This document shows, in pieces, positions 44,542 through 52,659 of a stretch of 64,000 nucleotides of DNA. The notes below the pieces were generated by a model. The model saw only the letters and a list, made by a program, of their open reading frames with translations. It was not told where the DNA came from and made no database searches. The stretch covers positions 1 through 64,000 of the forward strand of contig NZ_RSEC01000014.1 in assembly GCF_003937945.1 (NCBI RefSeq), given 5' to 3'. Numbering within the stretch: the first letter of the stretch is position 1; the number at the start of each line of letters is the position of its first letter. The translations under genes and the position numbers were made by a program. This DNA comes from Amycolatopsis eburnea. GTDB taxonomy: Bacteria; Actinomycetota; Actinomycetes; Mycobacteriales; Pseudonocardiaceae.

Positions 44542-45612
44542 ATGCGAGTGCTCGTGATCGGAAGCGGAATCGGCGGCGCGGCGACGGCTTGGCACCTCGC
44601 ACGCCGCGGCGTGGAAGTGGTCGTGGCGGACGCGGCGCGGCCGGGGACGGCGACCGAGGCCGGCGCCGGGATCGTCAGCCCGTGGACGTCGAAGTGGGAA
44701 GACGCGCTGTACCCGCTCGCTTCGGCCGCCGGCCGCTACTACCGCGAATTCACGGCGGAGCTCGAGGGCTCGTCGTTCGAGGTGGTCGGCGGGATGATCG
44801 TGTCGGCCGACGAGGCCGAGCTGGCCGAGGCACAGGATCGGCTGGACCAGCGCGCGGCGGGCGCTCCGGAGATCGGCGAGGTCCGCCGGCTCGACCCGGC
44901 GCAGGCACGTGAGCTCTTCCCGGCGCTGGCGCCGGGGCTGGGTGCGGTGCACTTGGCCGGCGCCGGGCGCGTCGACGGGCACGAGCTGCGCCGGGCGCTC
45001 TTGCGTGACGCCGAGCGCCTGGGCGCGAAGTTCGTCGAAGGGGAGGTCGCGTTCCGGGCCGACGGCACCGTCGCGGGCGAAGGGGGACAGCTGGAGGCGG
45101 ACAGCGTCGTGGTCGCGGCCGGCGCGTGGAGCCGTGACCTGCTCGCGCCGCTGGGCATCGACCTGCCGGTGACGCCGCACCGCGGCCAGATCAGCCACTT
45201 CGACCTGCCGGGCACGGACACCGCAGCGTGGCCCGTGGTCCTGCCGCGGACCAGCCACTACCTCCTCGCGTTCGGCGGCGGCCGGGTCGTCGCGGGCGCG
45301 ACCCGCGAGGCGGACGCCGGCTTCGACTACCGCGTCACGGCCGCCGGGCAGCGCGAGGTCCTGGACAACGCGCTGGCGGTCGCGCCCGGCCTCGCGGACG
45401 CGACGCTGGCGGAGACCCGGGTCGGCTTCCGCCCGGGCACACCGGACGGCCTGCCGATCCTCGGCCTGCTCCGGCCCGGGCTGGCGGTGTCGACGGGCTT
45501 CGGCGCGGGCGGCCTGACGAACGCGCCGTTCGCGGGCAAGCTCGTCGCGGCACTGGCGGTGGGGGAGGACCCGGGCTTCGACCTGGCCCCGTTCGCCCCG
45601 GACCGCTTCTGA
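44542..45612 (+). CDS. FAD-dependent amino-acid oxidase (DAO) family protein
   Basis: 356 residues from the ATG at 44542. N-terminal FAD loop RVLVIGSGIGGAATAWHLARRGVEVVVAD, then GTATEAGAGIVSP; later VVVAAGAWSRDLLAPLGIDLPVTPHRGQI and a C-terminal RPGTPDGLPILGLLRPGLAVSTGFGAGGLTNAPFAGKLVA. This is the glycine oxidase/D-amino-acid dehydrogenase-like family. CAGGGT plus GGAAACC precede the start, the same 7-nt spacer as at ispG. The TGA stop overlaps a CTG that appears to start the next gene. Confidence 0.88.
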   Translation: MRVLVIGSGIGGAATAWHLARRGVEVVVADAARPGTATEAGAGIVSPWTSKWEDALYPLASAAGRYYREFTAELEGSSFEVVGGMIVSADEAELAEAQDRLDQRAAGAPEIGEVRRLDPAQARELFPALAPGLGAVHLAGAGRVDGHELRRALLRDAERLGAKFVEGEVAFRADGTVAGEGGQLEADSVVVAAGAWSRDLLAPLGIDLPVTPHRGQISHFDLPGTDTAAWPVVLPRTSHYLLAFGGGRVVAGATREADAGFDYRVTAAGQREVLDNALAVAPGLADATLAETRVGFRPGTPDGLPILGLLRPGLAVSTGFGAGGLTNAPFAGKLVAALAVGEDPGFDLAPFAPDRF

Positions 45613-46121
45613 ACGGCCACCGCCTCCGCCCGGCCACGGAGGCGGACCTCACCGCGCTGGTGGCGATCCTCGACGGCGCGGTCTCGTGGCTCGGCTCCCA
45701 GGGGCTCGACCAGTGGGCGGGATCGCCGTGGCGCGCCGACGAGCTGCGGCCGGGTCTCGCGACCGGCGCGCTCCGGGTGGCGGAGACGGCGGACCCGCCG
45801 CGCGTGCCGGTCGCGACCATGACCCTCGGCGAGGAAGCTGCGCCCTGCTGGCGGCCGGCGGACGACCGTTCCGCCGCGCTTTACCTCAGCCACCTCGCGG
45901 TCGACCGCGCGTTCGCCGGGCTCGGCGTCGGCGCGTGGTTGCTCGACGAGGCCGCGGCGGAGGCCGCGCGGCGGGGCAAGCGGTGGCTGCGGCTCGACGC
46001 GTGGAAGAGCAACGCCCGCCTGCACGCCTACTACCGGCGGCAGGGCTTCCGGCTGGTGCGGATCGCCGATGGAGCCGGGGGTTCCGGCGCCTTGTTCGAG
46101 CGGGCCGTCAGCCTTCGGTGA
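45609..46121 (+). CDS. GNAT acetyltransferase with apparent CTG start
   Basis: 170 residues if translation starts at CTG 45609, within a CTGA overlap with the oxidase stop. No ATG, GTG or TTG occurs in this frame between well inside the oxidase gene and the GTG at 45660, and that GTG would remove the first strand of the fold (HRLRPATEADL). GNAT features: RPATEADLTALVAIL, LYLSHLAVDRAFAGLGVGAWLLDEAA, and LRLDAWKSNARLHAYYRRQGFRLVR. The frame is -1 relative to the oxidase, so frameshift fusion is an alternative. Overlaps yaaA by 14 nt tail to tail. Confidence 0.75.
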   Translation: MNGHRLRPATEADLTALVAILDGAVSWLGSQGLDQWAGSPWRADELRPGLATGALRVAETADPPRVPVATMTLGEEAAPCWRPADDRSAALYLSHLAVDRAFAGLGVGAWLLDEAAAEAARRGKRWLRLDAWKSNARLHAYYRRQGFRLVRIADGAGGSGALFERAVSLR

Positions 46122-46854
46122 CCAGTTCCAGCGCGTGGTCGCCGGTGCGCTCGACCACCAGGCCCGCCTTCGTGATCACCTTCACCAGCTGCTCCACAGT
46201 GGACGGTTCGGCGCGGGTGGCGGCCAGCACGTGGGCCAGCCGGCCCTTGTACGCCTTGTTGAAGTGGCTGACCGTCACGCGTTCGCCGCGGGCGTTTTCG
46301 GTGACCACGCGGACCGTCACCGCGTCCGGGCGGAGCTTGGCGAAGGCCGAGTACGTGCCCGAGCGCAGGTCCACGACCAGACCTTCGACCGCCTGCAGCA
46401 CCGGTTCGAGGACCGGTTTCCACAGGCCGCGGACGGTTCCCAGCGCCGGCAGGGAGTTGCCGCCCGAAAGGCGGTAGGCCGGGATCGGGTCGGTCGCCGA
46501 GACCACGCCGAACAGCGAGGACGTCACCGCCAGGCGGCGGTGGGCTTTCTCCAGGCCCGCCTTCGTGAAGCTCTTCACGTCGAGGGCGTCGTAGAGGACG
46601 CCCGTGTAGCGGCGCAGGGCCGGCATCGTCGGGGACATCCAGAGCTCGGCGTTGCGCGCGACCTCCCCGGACTGGCGCTCGGTCAGGCCCAGGGCCGCCA
46701 GGCTGGCCGGGACGTCGGCGGCCAGTTCGACCAGCGCGTCGGCGAGCTTCGCGCGGGCCGGGTTCAGCTCGGGGAACGACAGCGCGCTCAGGTCGAGCGG
46801 GCCGCCGCGGCCGCCGTCGGCCTTGGTCTCGGAAGGGGGGAGGAGCACCAGCAC
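46108..46854 (-). CDS. yaaA: Peroxide stress protein YaaA family (DUF328)
   Basis: 248 residues from GTG 46854, directly preceded by TACGCT at 6 nt and no Shine-Dalgarno sequence. Full-length YaaA features: MLVLLPPSETK at the N-terminus, YTGVLYDAL, SSLFGVVSATDPIPAYRLSGG, WKPVL, VVDLRSGTYSAF and SHFNKAYKGRLA. In E. coli the homologue limits iron-dependent oxidative damage and binds DNA. The 3' end overlaps the GNAT gene by 14 nt; the 5' end shares a 55-nt gap with another divergent leaderless gene. Confidence 0.92.
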   Translation of the reverse strand: MLVLLPPSETKADGGRGGPLDLSALSFPELNPARAKLADALVELAADVPASLAALGLTERQSGEVARNAELWMSPTMPALRRYTGVLYDALDVKSFTKAGLEKAHRRLAVTSSLFGVVSATDPIPAYRLSGGNSLPALGTVRGLWKPVLEPVLQAVEGLVVDLRSGTYSAFAKLRPDAVTVRVVTENARGERVTVSHFNKAYKGRLAHVLAATRAEPSTVEQLVKVITKAGLVVERTGDHALELVTEG

Positions 46855-46909
46855 GTGCCGAGCGTAAATCGGGGTGCGCGGGCGCCGCCGTCCGGCCTAG
46901 CCTCCCGGC

Positions 46910-47875
46910 ATGGACCTGACCTGGCGCCCGTTGACGCTCGCCGACGTACCGGCCCTGACCCGCCTATACACGGCCGCCGAGGAAGTCGACCGGACGGGTG
47001 AGCACTTCAGCGAGGAAGACCTCCGCGAGGAGCTGGAAGGTCCCAGCATCGACCTGCCCCGCGCCACGACCGGCGCCTGGGACGGCGACCGGCTCGTCGG
47101 GTACGGCCTGATCCGCCGCCGCGACGCCGCCGACCCCGTGCACATGATCCGGCTCCAGTCGATCGTGCACCCGGACCACCGCGACGACGTCGTGGGCGGT
47201 CACCTGGCGGAGTGGTTCTCGCGGACGAGCCGCGAAGTCCACGAGCGCACCTTCCCGGGCGCGCCGCTGGAACTGCACTACGGCCTCCACGAGAACGAGC
47301 GGTGGATCGCCGGGGTCCTCGCCGGAGCGGGTTACCGGCACGGCCGGACCATGGTGACCATGCGCGTCGGCTTGGCGGACCTGCCGCCGCAGCCGCCGCT
47401 GCCGGATGGCTTCGAGGCGGTGCCGTTCGGGTTCGAGTACGACGGCGCCGTCCTCGATGCCCGCAACGACACCTTCGCGGACCACTGGGGCAGCACGATC
47501 TACGAGCCGGCGGCGTGGCGGCACCTGGTCACCGGCTCGAAGGACTTCCGGCCGGACCTGTCGTTCCTCATCCTCGACGGGGACAAGGTCCTGGCGTTCG
47601 TGCTGTGCCACTTCTACGCGGCCGAAGCCGCGGCGACGGGCGTCCGCGAGCTCCACGCCACCTGGGTCGGAACGCGCGAGGTCCTGCGCGGGCGCGGGGT
47701 CGCGTCCGGGCTGCTGGGCCACACGCTCCGGGCCGCGAAGGCCGCGGGGTTCGACCGGTCGGCGCTCAACGTCGACGTCGACAACGCGCACCGGGCGCTC
47801 GGCGTCTACGAGCGGTGCGGGTACCGCGTCGCCGACGAGTGGCACGTCTACGTGCTCAGTGATCCACGAGGTTGA
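46910..47875 (+). CDS. Tandem GNAT acetyltransferase (mycothiol-synthase-like)
   Basis: 321 residues with two GNAT folds. The N-terminal one (about 1-155) is degenerate (RPLTLADVPALTRLYTAAEE, SIVHPDHRDDVVGGHL); the C-terminal one (about 165-321) has an acetyl-CoA loop GTREVLRGRGVASGLLGHTL and NVDVDNAHRALGVYERCGYRVAD. The double layout resembles MshD, the final mycothiol-biosynthesis enzyme, but MshD identity is not claimed because similar proteins serve other roles. TAGCCT ends 6 nt before the ATG. It overlaps the next gene by 20 nt tail to tail. Confidence 0.82.
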   Translation: MDLTWRPLTLADVPALTRLYTAAEEVDRTGEHFSEEDLREELEGPSIDLPRATTGAWDGDRLVGYGLIRRRDAADPVHMIRLQSIVHPDHRDDVVGGHLAEWFSRTSREVHERTFPGAPLELHYGLHENERWIAGVLAGAGYRHGRTMVTMRVGLADLPPQPPLPDGFEAVPFGFEYDGAVLDARNDTFADHWGSTIYEPAAWRHLVTGSKDFRPDLSFLILDGDKVLAFVLCHFYAAEAAATGVRELHATWVGTREVLRGRGVASGLLGHTLRAAKAAGFDRSALNVDVDNAHRALGVYERCGYRVADEWHVYVLSDPRG

Positions 47876-48758
47876 GCAGCTCCTCGCCCCGCACGTACCG
47901 CCTCAGCTGCTCGGCCGCCAGCTTCTTCGCGCGCGGGTAGAACGACGCCGAGCCGCCCGCGATGTGCGGGGTGATCACCACGCCCGGGGACGTCCACAGT
48001 GGATGGTCGGCGGGCAGGGGTTCCGGGTCGGTCACGTCGAGGCCCGCGCGCAGCCGCCCGGTGCGGGTCTCCGCCAGCAGCGCGGCGGTGTCGATCGCCG
48101 TGCCGCGACCGACGTTCACCACGAGGGCGTCGTCCGGGAGCGCGGCCAGCTCCGCGCGGCCGAGCAGGCCGCGGGTGGCTGGCGTGTCCGGCAGGATCAG
48201 CACCACGATGTCGGCGGCGGGCAGCAGCTCGGGCAGCTCGGCGACGCCGTGGACGCCTTCCGCCGGACGCGGGCGGCTCGCCACCTTCGTCACCGCCGCC
48301 TCCGCCGCGACGAGCTGGCGCTCGATCGCCTGCCCGATCGAGCCGTGGCCGACCAGGAGCACGCGGCTGTCGGCGAGCGACCGCGTGTGCTCGCGCACCC
48401 ACTCGCCCCGCGCCTGCTGCGCGAACCAGCGCGGCAGGTCCCGCTGGGCCGCGTGGATCAGGGCGAGGGCGTGCTCGGCCACGCTCAGGTCGTGCAGCCC
48501 GCGCCCGTTCGCCAGCCGGACGCCCGCCGGCAGCAGCGGCACCACCGCCTCGACGCCCGCCGACAGCGACTGCACCACCCGCAGCGCGGGCAGCTCCTTG
48601 ATCAGCTTCGGCGGCTCCGGCCCGCGGTCGTAGGGCAGCACGTAGAACTCGACCTCGCCAAGGCCGTCCGGCACGGCCTCGCCACCGTCGTAGTACGCGG
48701 CTTCGACTCCCTCCGGCACCTCGATGTCGGTCCAGGGCAGCAGTACGCGAGCGCTCAT
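47856..48758 (-). CDS. D-isomer 2-hydroxyacid dehydrogenase
   Basis: 300 residues. Rossmann loop LLVGHGSIGQAIERQL (first Gly shifted as in several members of the family), catalytic Arg in VVNVGRGTAIDT, Glu in DVTDPEPLPADHPLW and His in VVITPHIAGGS. It reduces a 2-keto acid or oxidises a D-2-hydroxy acid with NAD(P)H. The short N-terminal catalytic half (SLSAGVEAVVPLLP) is typical of small actinobacterial members. Convergent overlap with the acetyltransferase gene. Confidence 0.9.
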   Translation of the reverse strand: MSARVLLPWTDIEVPEGVEAAYYDGGEAVPDGLGEVEFYVLPYDRGPEPPKLIKELPALRVVQSLSAGVEAVVPLLPAGVRLANGRGLHDLSVAEHALALIHAAQRDLPRWFAQQARGEWVREHTRSLADSRVLLVGHGSIGQAIERQLVAAEAAVTKVASRPRPAEGVHGVAELPELLPAADIVVLILPDTPATRGLLGRAELAALPDDALVVNVGRGTAIDTAALLAETRTGRLRAGLDVTDPEPLPADHPLWTSPGVVITPHIAGGSASFYPRAKKLAAEQLRRYVRGEELLNLVDH

Positions 48759-48784
48759 GCCGCCTTTCTACCCGGCGCCCCCGC

Positions 48785-49138
48785 TCAGTGCTCACCTCCC
48801 GAAACGCAGAACTCGTTGCCCTCCGGATCGGCCAGCACCGTCCAGGCCAGGCCCGGCACCCGGTGCTCCGCGACCTCCTTCGCACCCAGCCCGACCAGGC
48901 GTTTCACCTCGACCTCGCGCTCGTCACCGCCGAAGTCGACGTGCACCCGGTTCTTGCCCGCTCTCGGCTCCGGTACCCGTTGCAGCGCCAGCGGGAGGCC
49001 GCCGTCGGTGGGCGCGAGGATGAGGAACTCGCCCTCGTAGTCCTGCGCCACCGTCGTCTCCAGCGCCGCCGTCCAGAACTCCGCAAGACCGCGCGGGTCC
49101 GCGCAGTCGATCGTGATCATGCCCATGTGGATCGCCAT
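48785..49138 (-). CDS. VOC family protein (Glyoxalase_6-like)
   Basis: 117 residues. Two glyoxalase half-modules: MGMITIDCADPRGLAEFWTAAL and NRVHVDFGGDEREVEVKRLVGLGAKEV, ending VLADPEGNEFCVSGGEH. This is the small Glyoxalase_6 type common in actinobacteria, substrate unknown. TAGCTT ends 6 nt before the ATG without a Shine-Dalgarno sequence. It is divergent from proS with a 123-nt gap and lies 26 nt upstream of the dehydrogenase gene on the same strand. Confidence 0.85.
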   Translation of the reverse strand: MAIHMGMITIDCADPRGLAEFWTAALETTVAQDYEGEFLILAPTDGGLPLALQRVPEPRAGKNRVHVDFGGDEREVEVKRLVGLGAKEVAEHRVPGLAWTVLADPEGNEFCVSGGEH

Positions 49139-49189
49139 GCGCCGAAGCTAGCGGCGACCCCCGACAAAAACGGGCCGCCGAGTAACCCG

Positions 49190-49220
49190 TTGGAGTCACG
49201 GCCGGGGGATTGACTACCCT
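49190..49220 (+). promoter_or_regulatory. Candidate promoter of proS
   Basis: TTGGAG (49190-49195) and TACCCT (49215-49220) with a 19-nt spacer, upstream of GGGAG and the GTG start at 49262. The spacer is slightly long, so the -35 is tentative. Confidence 0.4.
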
Positions 49221-49261
49221 GAGCGGGACTTTCACACCCGCCCGGCGCAGGGAGCCCCGCA

Positions 49262-51010
49262 GTGATCACCAGGACTTCGTCGTTGTTCCTTCGCACGTTG
49301 CGCGAGGATCCGGCGGACGCCGAGGTACCGAGCCACCGGCTCCTGGTACGCGCCGGCTACGTCCGCCGGGTCGCCCCGGGCGGGTACTCCTGGCTGCCGC
49401 TGGGCCTGCGCGTGCTGCGCCGCATCGAGAACGTCGTGCGCGACGAGATGAACAAGATCGGCGCGCAGGAGATCCAGTTCCCCGCGCTGCTGCCGAAGGA
49501 GCCCTACGAGGCCACCGGCCGCTGGACCGAGTACGGCGACAGCCTCTTCCGCCTCAAGGACCGCAAGGGCGCCGACTACCTGCTCGGCCCGACGCACGAA
49601 GAGCTCTTCACGCTGACCGTGAAGGGCGAGTACAGCTCGTACCGCGACTACCCGGTCACGCTGTACCAGATCCAGACCAAGTACCGCGACGAAGCGCGTC
49701 CCCGCGCCGGCATCCTGCGCGGCCGCGAGTTCGTCATGAAGGACTCGTACTCCTTCGACCTCGACGACGAGGGCCTGGAGCGCTCCTACCAGGCCCACCG
49801 CGAGGCCTACACGAAGCTGTTCGACCGGCTCGGCCTCGAGTACGTCGTCGTGAAGGCGACGTCGGGCGCGATGGGCGGCTCGGCGTCCGAGGAGTTCCTC
49901 GCGGTCGCCGAGACGGGCGAGGACACCTACGTCCGCAGCACCGAGTCGGGGTACGCGGCGAACGTCGAAGCCGTCGTCACGCCCGCGCCGCCCGCGCAGC
50001 CGATCGAGGGCCGTCCCGAGGCGCAGGTGCACCACACGCCGAACACGCCGACCATCGAGACGCTGGTCAACTTCCTGAACAACGCGGACCTGGGCCGCAC
50101 GTTCACCGCGGCGGACACGCTGAAGAACGTCATGCTCAAGACGCGGCAGCCGGGCGCGAAGGAGTGGGAGCTGGTCTGCGTGGCGGTCCCTGGTGACCGC
50201 GAAGTGGACATGAAGCGCCTCGAAGCGTCGCTGGAGCCCGCCGAGGTGGCGCTGCTCGAAGAGGCCGACTTCGCGAAGAACCCGTTCCTGGTCAAAGGCT
50301 ACATCGGCCCGAAGGCGCTGCAGGACAACGGCGTGCGCTACCTCGCCGACCCCCGGATCGTCCCCGGCACCGCCTGGGTCACCGGCGCCGACAAGGTCGA
50401 CCACCACGTCGTCGACCTGCTGGCCGGCCGCGACTTCACCCCGGACGGCACGATCGAGGCCGCCGAGGTCCGCGAGGGCGACGCGTCGCCGGACGGCCAG
50501 GGCACCCTGGTCGCCGCGCGCGGCATCGAGATCGGGCACATCTTCCAGCTCGGCCGCAAGTACGCGGACGCGTTCGAGCTCGACGCGCTCGGCCCCGACT
50601 CGAAGCCGATCCGGATCACGATGGGTTCGTACGGCGTCGGCGTCTCGCGGCTGGTCGGCGTGCTCGCCGAGCAGAACCACGACGACCTGGGCCTGATCTG
50701 GCCGCGCGAGGTCTCGCCGTTCGACGTGCACATCGTCATCGCGGGCAAGGACGAGGCGATCGCGGCCGGCGCCGAGAAGATCGCCGCCGAGCTGGACGCG
50801 GCGGGCCTCGAGGTCATCCTCGACGATCGCAAGGCGACCCCGGGCGTCAAGTTCGCCGACGCCGAGCTGGTCGGCGTGCCGACCATCCTGGTGGTCGGGC
50901 GCGGCCTGGCCAACGGCGTCGTCGAGGTCAAGGACCGGCGCTCCGGCGAGCGCGAAGAGATCGCGGTCGACGCCGTCGCCGAGCACCTGGTCAAGCTCGT
51001 CCGGTCCTGA
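49262..51010 (+). CDS. proS: Prolyl-tRNA synthetase, bacterial type with editing domain
   Basis: 582 residues, GTG start with GGGAG upstream. Charges tRNA-Pro. Class II motifs are present: motif 1 around [30 protein letters not shown], motif 2 [28 protein letters not shown], motif 3 near [15 protein letters not shown] YbaK-like editing insertion lies between motifs 2 and 3 (about residues 225-405), defining the bacterial type. The anticodon-binding domain is C-terminal. The stop codon overlaps the next start as TGATG. Confidence 0.96.
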   Translation: MITRTSSLFLRTLREDPADAEVPSHRLLVRAGYVRRVAPGGYSWLPLGLRVLRRIENVVRDEMNKIGAQEIQFPALLPKEPYEATGRWTEYGDSLFRLKDRKGADYLLGPTHEELFTLTVKGEYSSYRDYPVTLYQIQTKYRDEARPRAGILRGREFVMKDSYSFDLDDEGLERSYQAHREAYTKLFDRLGLEYVVVKATSGAMGGSASEEFLAVAETGEDTYVRSTESGYAANVEAVVTPAPPAQPIEGRPEAQVHHTPNTPTIETLVNFLNNADLGRTFTAADTLKNVMLKTRQPGAKEWELVCVAVPGDREVDMKRLEASLEPAEVALLEEADFAKNPFLVKGYIGPKALQDNGVRYLADPRIVPGTAWVTGADKVDHHVVDLLAGRDFTPDGTIEAAEVREGDASPDGQGTLVAARGIEIGHIFQLGRKYADAFELDALGPDSKPIRITMGSYGVGVSRLVGVLAEQNHDDLGLIWPREVSPFDVHIVIAGKDEAIAAGAEKIAAELDAAGLEVILDDRKATPGVKFADAELVGVPTILVVGRGLANGVVEVKDRRSGEREEIAVDAVAEHLVKLVRS

Positions 51011-51909
51011 TGGCCCGGCGCCCGGACGACCCGACGCCGGGGTACGAGGACAACGCGGCGCTCCGCGGGTTCGGCGGTTACGAACCCGCGGACGCGCCGG
51101 ACCTCCCGCGTGCGCGGCCGAAGCGGATCCGCGCCGCCGCGAAGCCGCTCAAGTGGCGGCGCGCGCCGTGGTTCGGCCTGGTCTTCATCGCGCTGGTCGC
51201 CGGGGTGCTGAACGCGCTAGGGGTCGGCAAGCCGCGGGACGCGTCCTCGGCGCCGACGCCGCGGTCGCCGGTGGTGGTGACGCCGTCGCCGCGGGCCGCG
51301 GTCCCGGCGGTGGTCGCGGGGTGGCAGTCCGTCGCGGGCCGCGATGGCTCGTACGCCTACGACGTCCCGCCGAACTGGGTGCCCCAGCCCGGCACGCTGC
51401 ACGGCTGGGACAAGACCGGCGCGGTCCCGGGCATCCGCCTGATCACGAGCGCGTTCCTGGGTGAGGACTTCTGCGGCGACAGCAACCTCGGCGGTGCGGG
51501 CGTCACGACCGAACCGCTGGCCGATCTCGACGCGGCGGCGCGCAAGGCGGTGACCGACCTCGGCGTGAGCGCGTTCAGCCCGGACAACGGCCCGCTCGCC
51601 GCGGTGACCGCCGATGCCGGTACCGACGCGCAGCTCACGAAGGCCGACGGGACGAAAGCGCCGTCGCGGATCGTGGTCGCGGAAGTCGTCCCCGCGGAAA
51701 CGGGGGAGTGCGCGGCCAAGCGCGCGCTGGTGGCGGCGATGGCGTTCGGCGGCGACGCCGGGACGGCCGGGGTCGTGGTGGCGTACGCGGACCGCGACCG
51801 GGGCGGTCCCTCGGTGCGCGACGACCTGGTGGGGATCGTTCGCAGCTACCGGTTCGTCCCGGCGGCCGACCGCGGCACGACCACGCCGCCGCCGACCACC
51901 TACCGCTAG
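51010..51909 (+). CDS. Membrane-anchored protein of unknown function
   Basis: 299 residues. I do not recognise the family with confidence. A cytoplasmic basic N-terminus (residues 1-52, RPDDPTPGYEDNAALRGFGGYEP) is followed by one membrane span (about 54-72), a Pro/Ser/Thr-rich linker, and an extracytoplasmic domain of about 190 residues (GSYAYDVPPNWVPQPG, ITSAFLGEDFCGDSNLGG, ECAAKRALVAAMAFGG) with two Cys that could form a disulfide. The TGATG overlap with proS implies translational coupling, although no functional link to tRNA charging is obvious. Confidence 0.72.
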   Translation: MARRPDDPTPGYEDNAALRGFGGYEPADAPDLPRARPKRIRAAAKPLKWRRAPWFGLVFIALVAGVLNALGVGKPRDASSAPTPRSPVVVTPSPRAAVPAVVAGWQSVAGRDGSYAYDVPPNWVPQPGTLHGWDKTGAVPGIRLITSAFLGEDFCGDSNLGGAGVTTEPLADLDAAARKAVTDLGVSAFSPDNGPLAAVTADAGTDAQLTKADGTKAPSRIVVAEVVPAETGECAAKRALVAAMAFGGDAGTAGVVVAYADRDRGGPSVRDDLVGIVRSYRFVPAADRGTTTPPPTTYR

Positions 51910-51972
51910 CCGCACACCGGGATCTCGTCGAATCACCTACCGCCGGGCGCCGGAATTCGGCAGGCTGCCCGC

Positions 51973-52659
51973 ATGAGCGGGGATGCGGACAGACGGCTCG
52001 CGCGGATCAGGATCGGCGCGTTCGCGGTGCTGGGGGTCGCCGGGGTGCTGCTTCTCTTCGGGCCACTGCTGGCGAAGGTGGCGAGCTGGCTCGTGCGGCC
52101 GCGGGACGCGGACTGGTGGGGCGCTTCCGGGCAGTGGGTCGGGGGCATCGGCACGATCGCCGCCGTCGTCGTGGCGTTGTGGATCGCCATCCGTGACGGG
52201 CGGATCGCGCGCGAGGACCGGCGGGAACGGGATCTGCGCGAGCGGCAGGAGCAAGCCGCGAAGGTCACCGCGTGGATCGAGCGCGCCGAGGCCGGCTCGG
52301 ACGCCGCCGGGTACATGGTCGTCTCGAACGCGAACGCCGAGGCGGTCAACCACGTCGTCGTCTCGTTCGACCTGGTGCGGCAGCTGCCGATGACCGGATC
52401 CACGCTGCACCGCGGGCCGGTGATCGAAGACGACGAGTACCTCTACGCCATCCTGCCGCCCGGGAAGTGGCGGATGCCGATCCGCGAAGAGTGGCAGCGC
52501 CCGGACCTGACGCCGGGGGTGATGCTCGCCTTCACCGATTCGCGGAACGGCCACTGGCTCCGGCTGACCGACGGCAGGCTGATCGAAAAGGACCAGAACG
52601 TCGTCAGCCGCCGAAAGATCCGCTTCCCCCAGCGGATCAGCGTGCCCGAGAGCTACTGA
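51973..52659 (+). CDS. Two-span membrane protein of unknown function
   Basis: 228 residues. Two hydrophobic segments (about 15-37 and 54-73) bracket SWLVRPRDADWWGASGQWVGGIGT, then a charged coiled coil (DGRIAREDRRERDLRERQEQAAKV) leads into a beta-rich cytoplasmic domain. I cannot name the family. CAGGCT ends 6 nt before the ATG, suggesting a leaderless transcript. The last 23 nt overlap the opposing flippase/synthetase gene. Confidence 0.68.
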   Translation: MSGDADRRLARIRIGAFAVLGVAGVLLLFGPLLAKVASWLVRPRDADWWGASGQWVGGIGTIAAVVVALWIAIRDGRIAREDRRERDLRERQEQAAKVTAWIERAEAGSDAAGYMVVSNANAEAVNHVVVSFDLVRQLPMTGSTLHRGPVIEDDEYLYAILPPGKWRMPIREEWQRPDLTPGVMLAFTDSRNGHWLRLTDGRLIEKDQNVVSRRKIRFPQRISVPESY

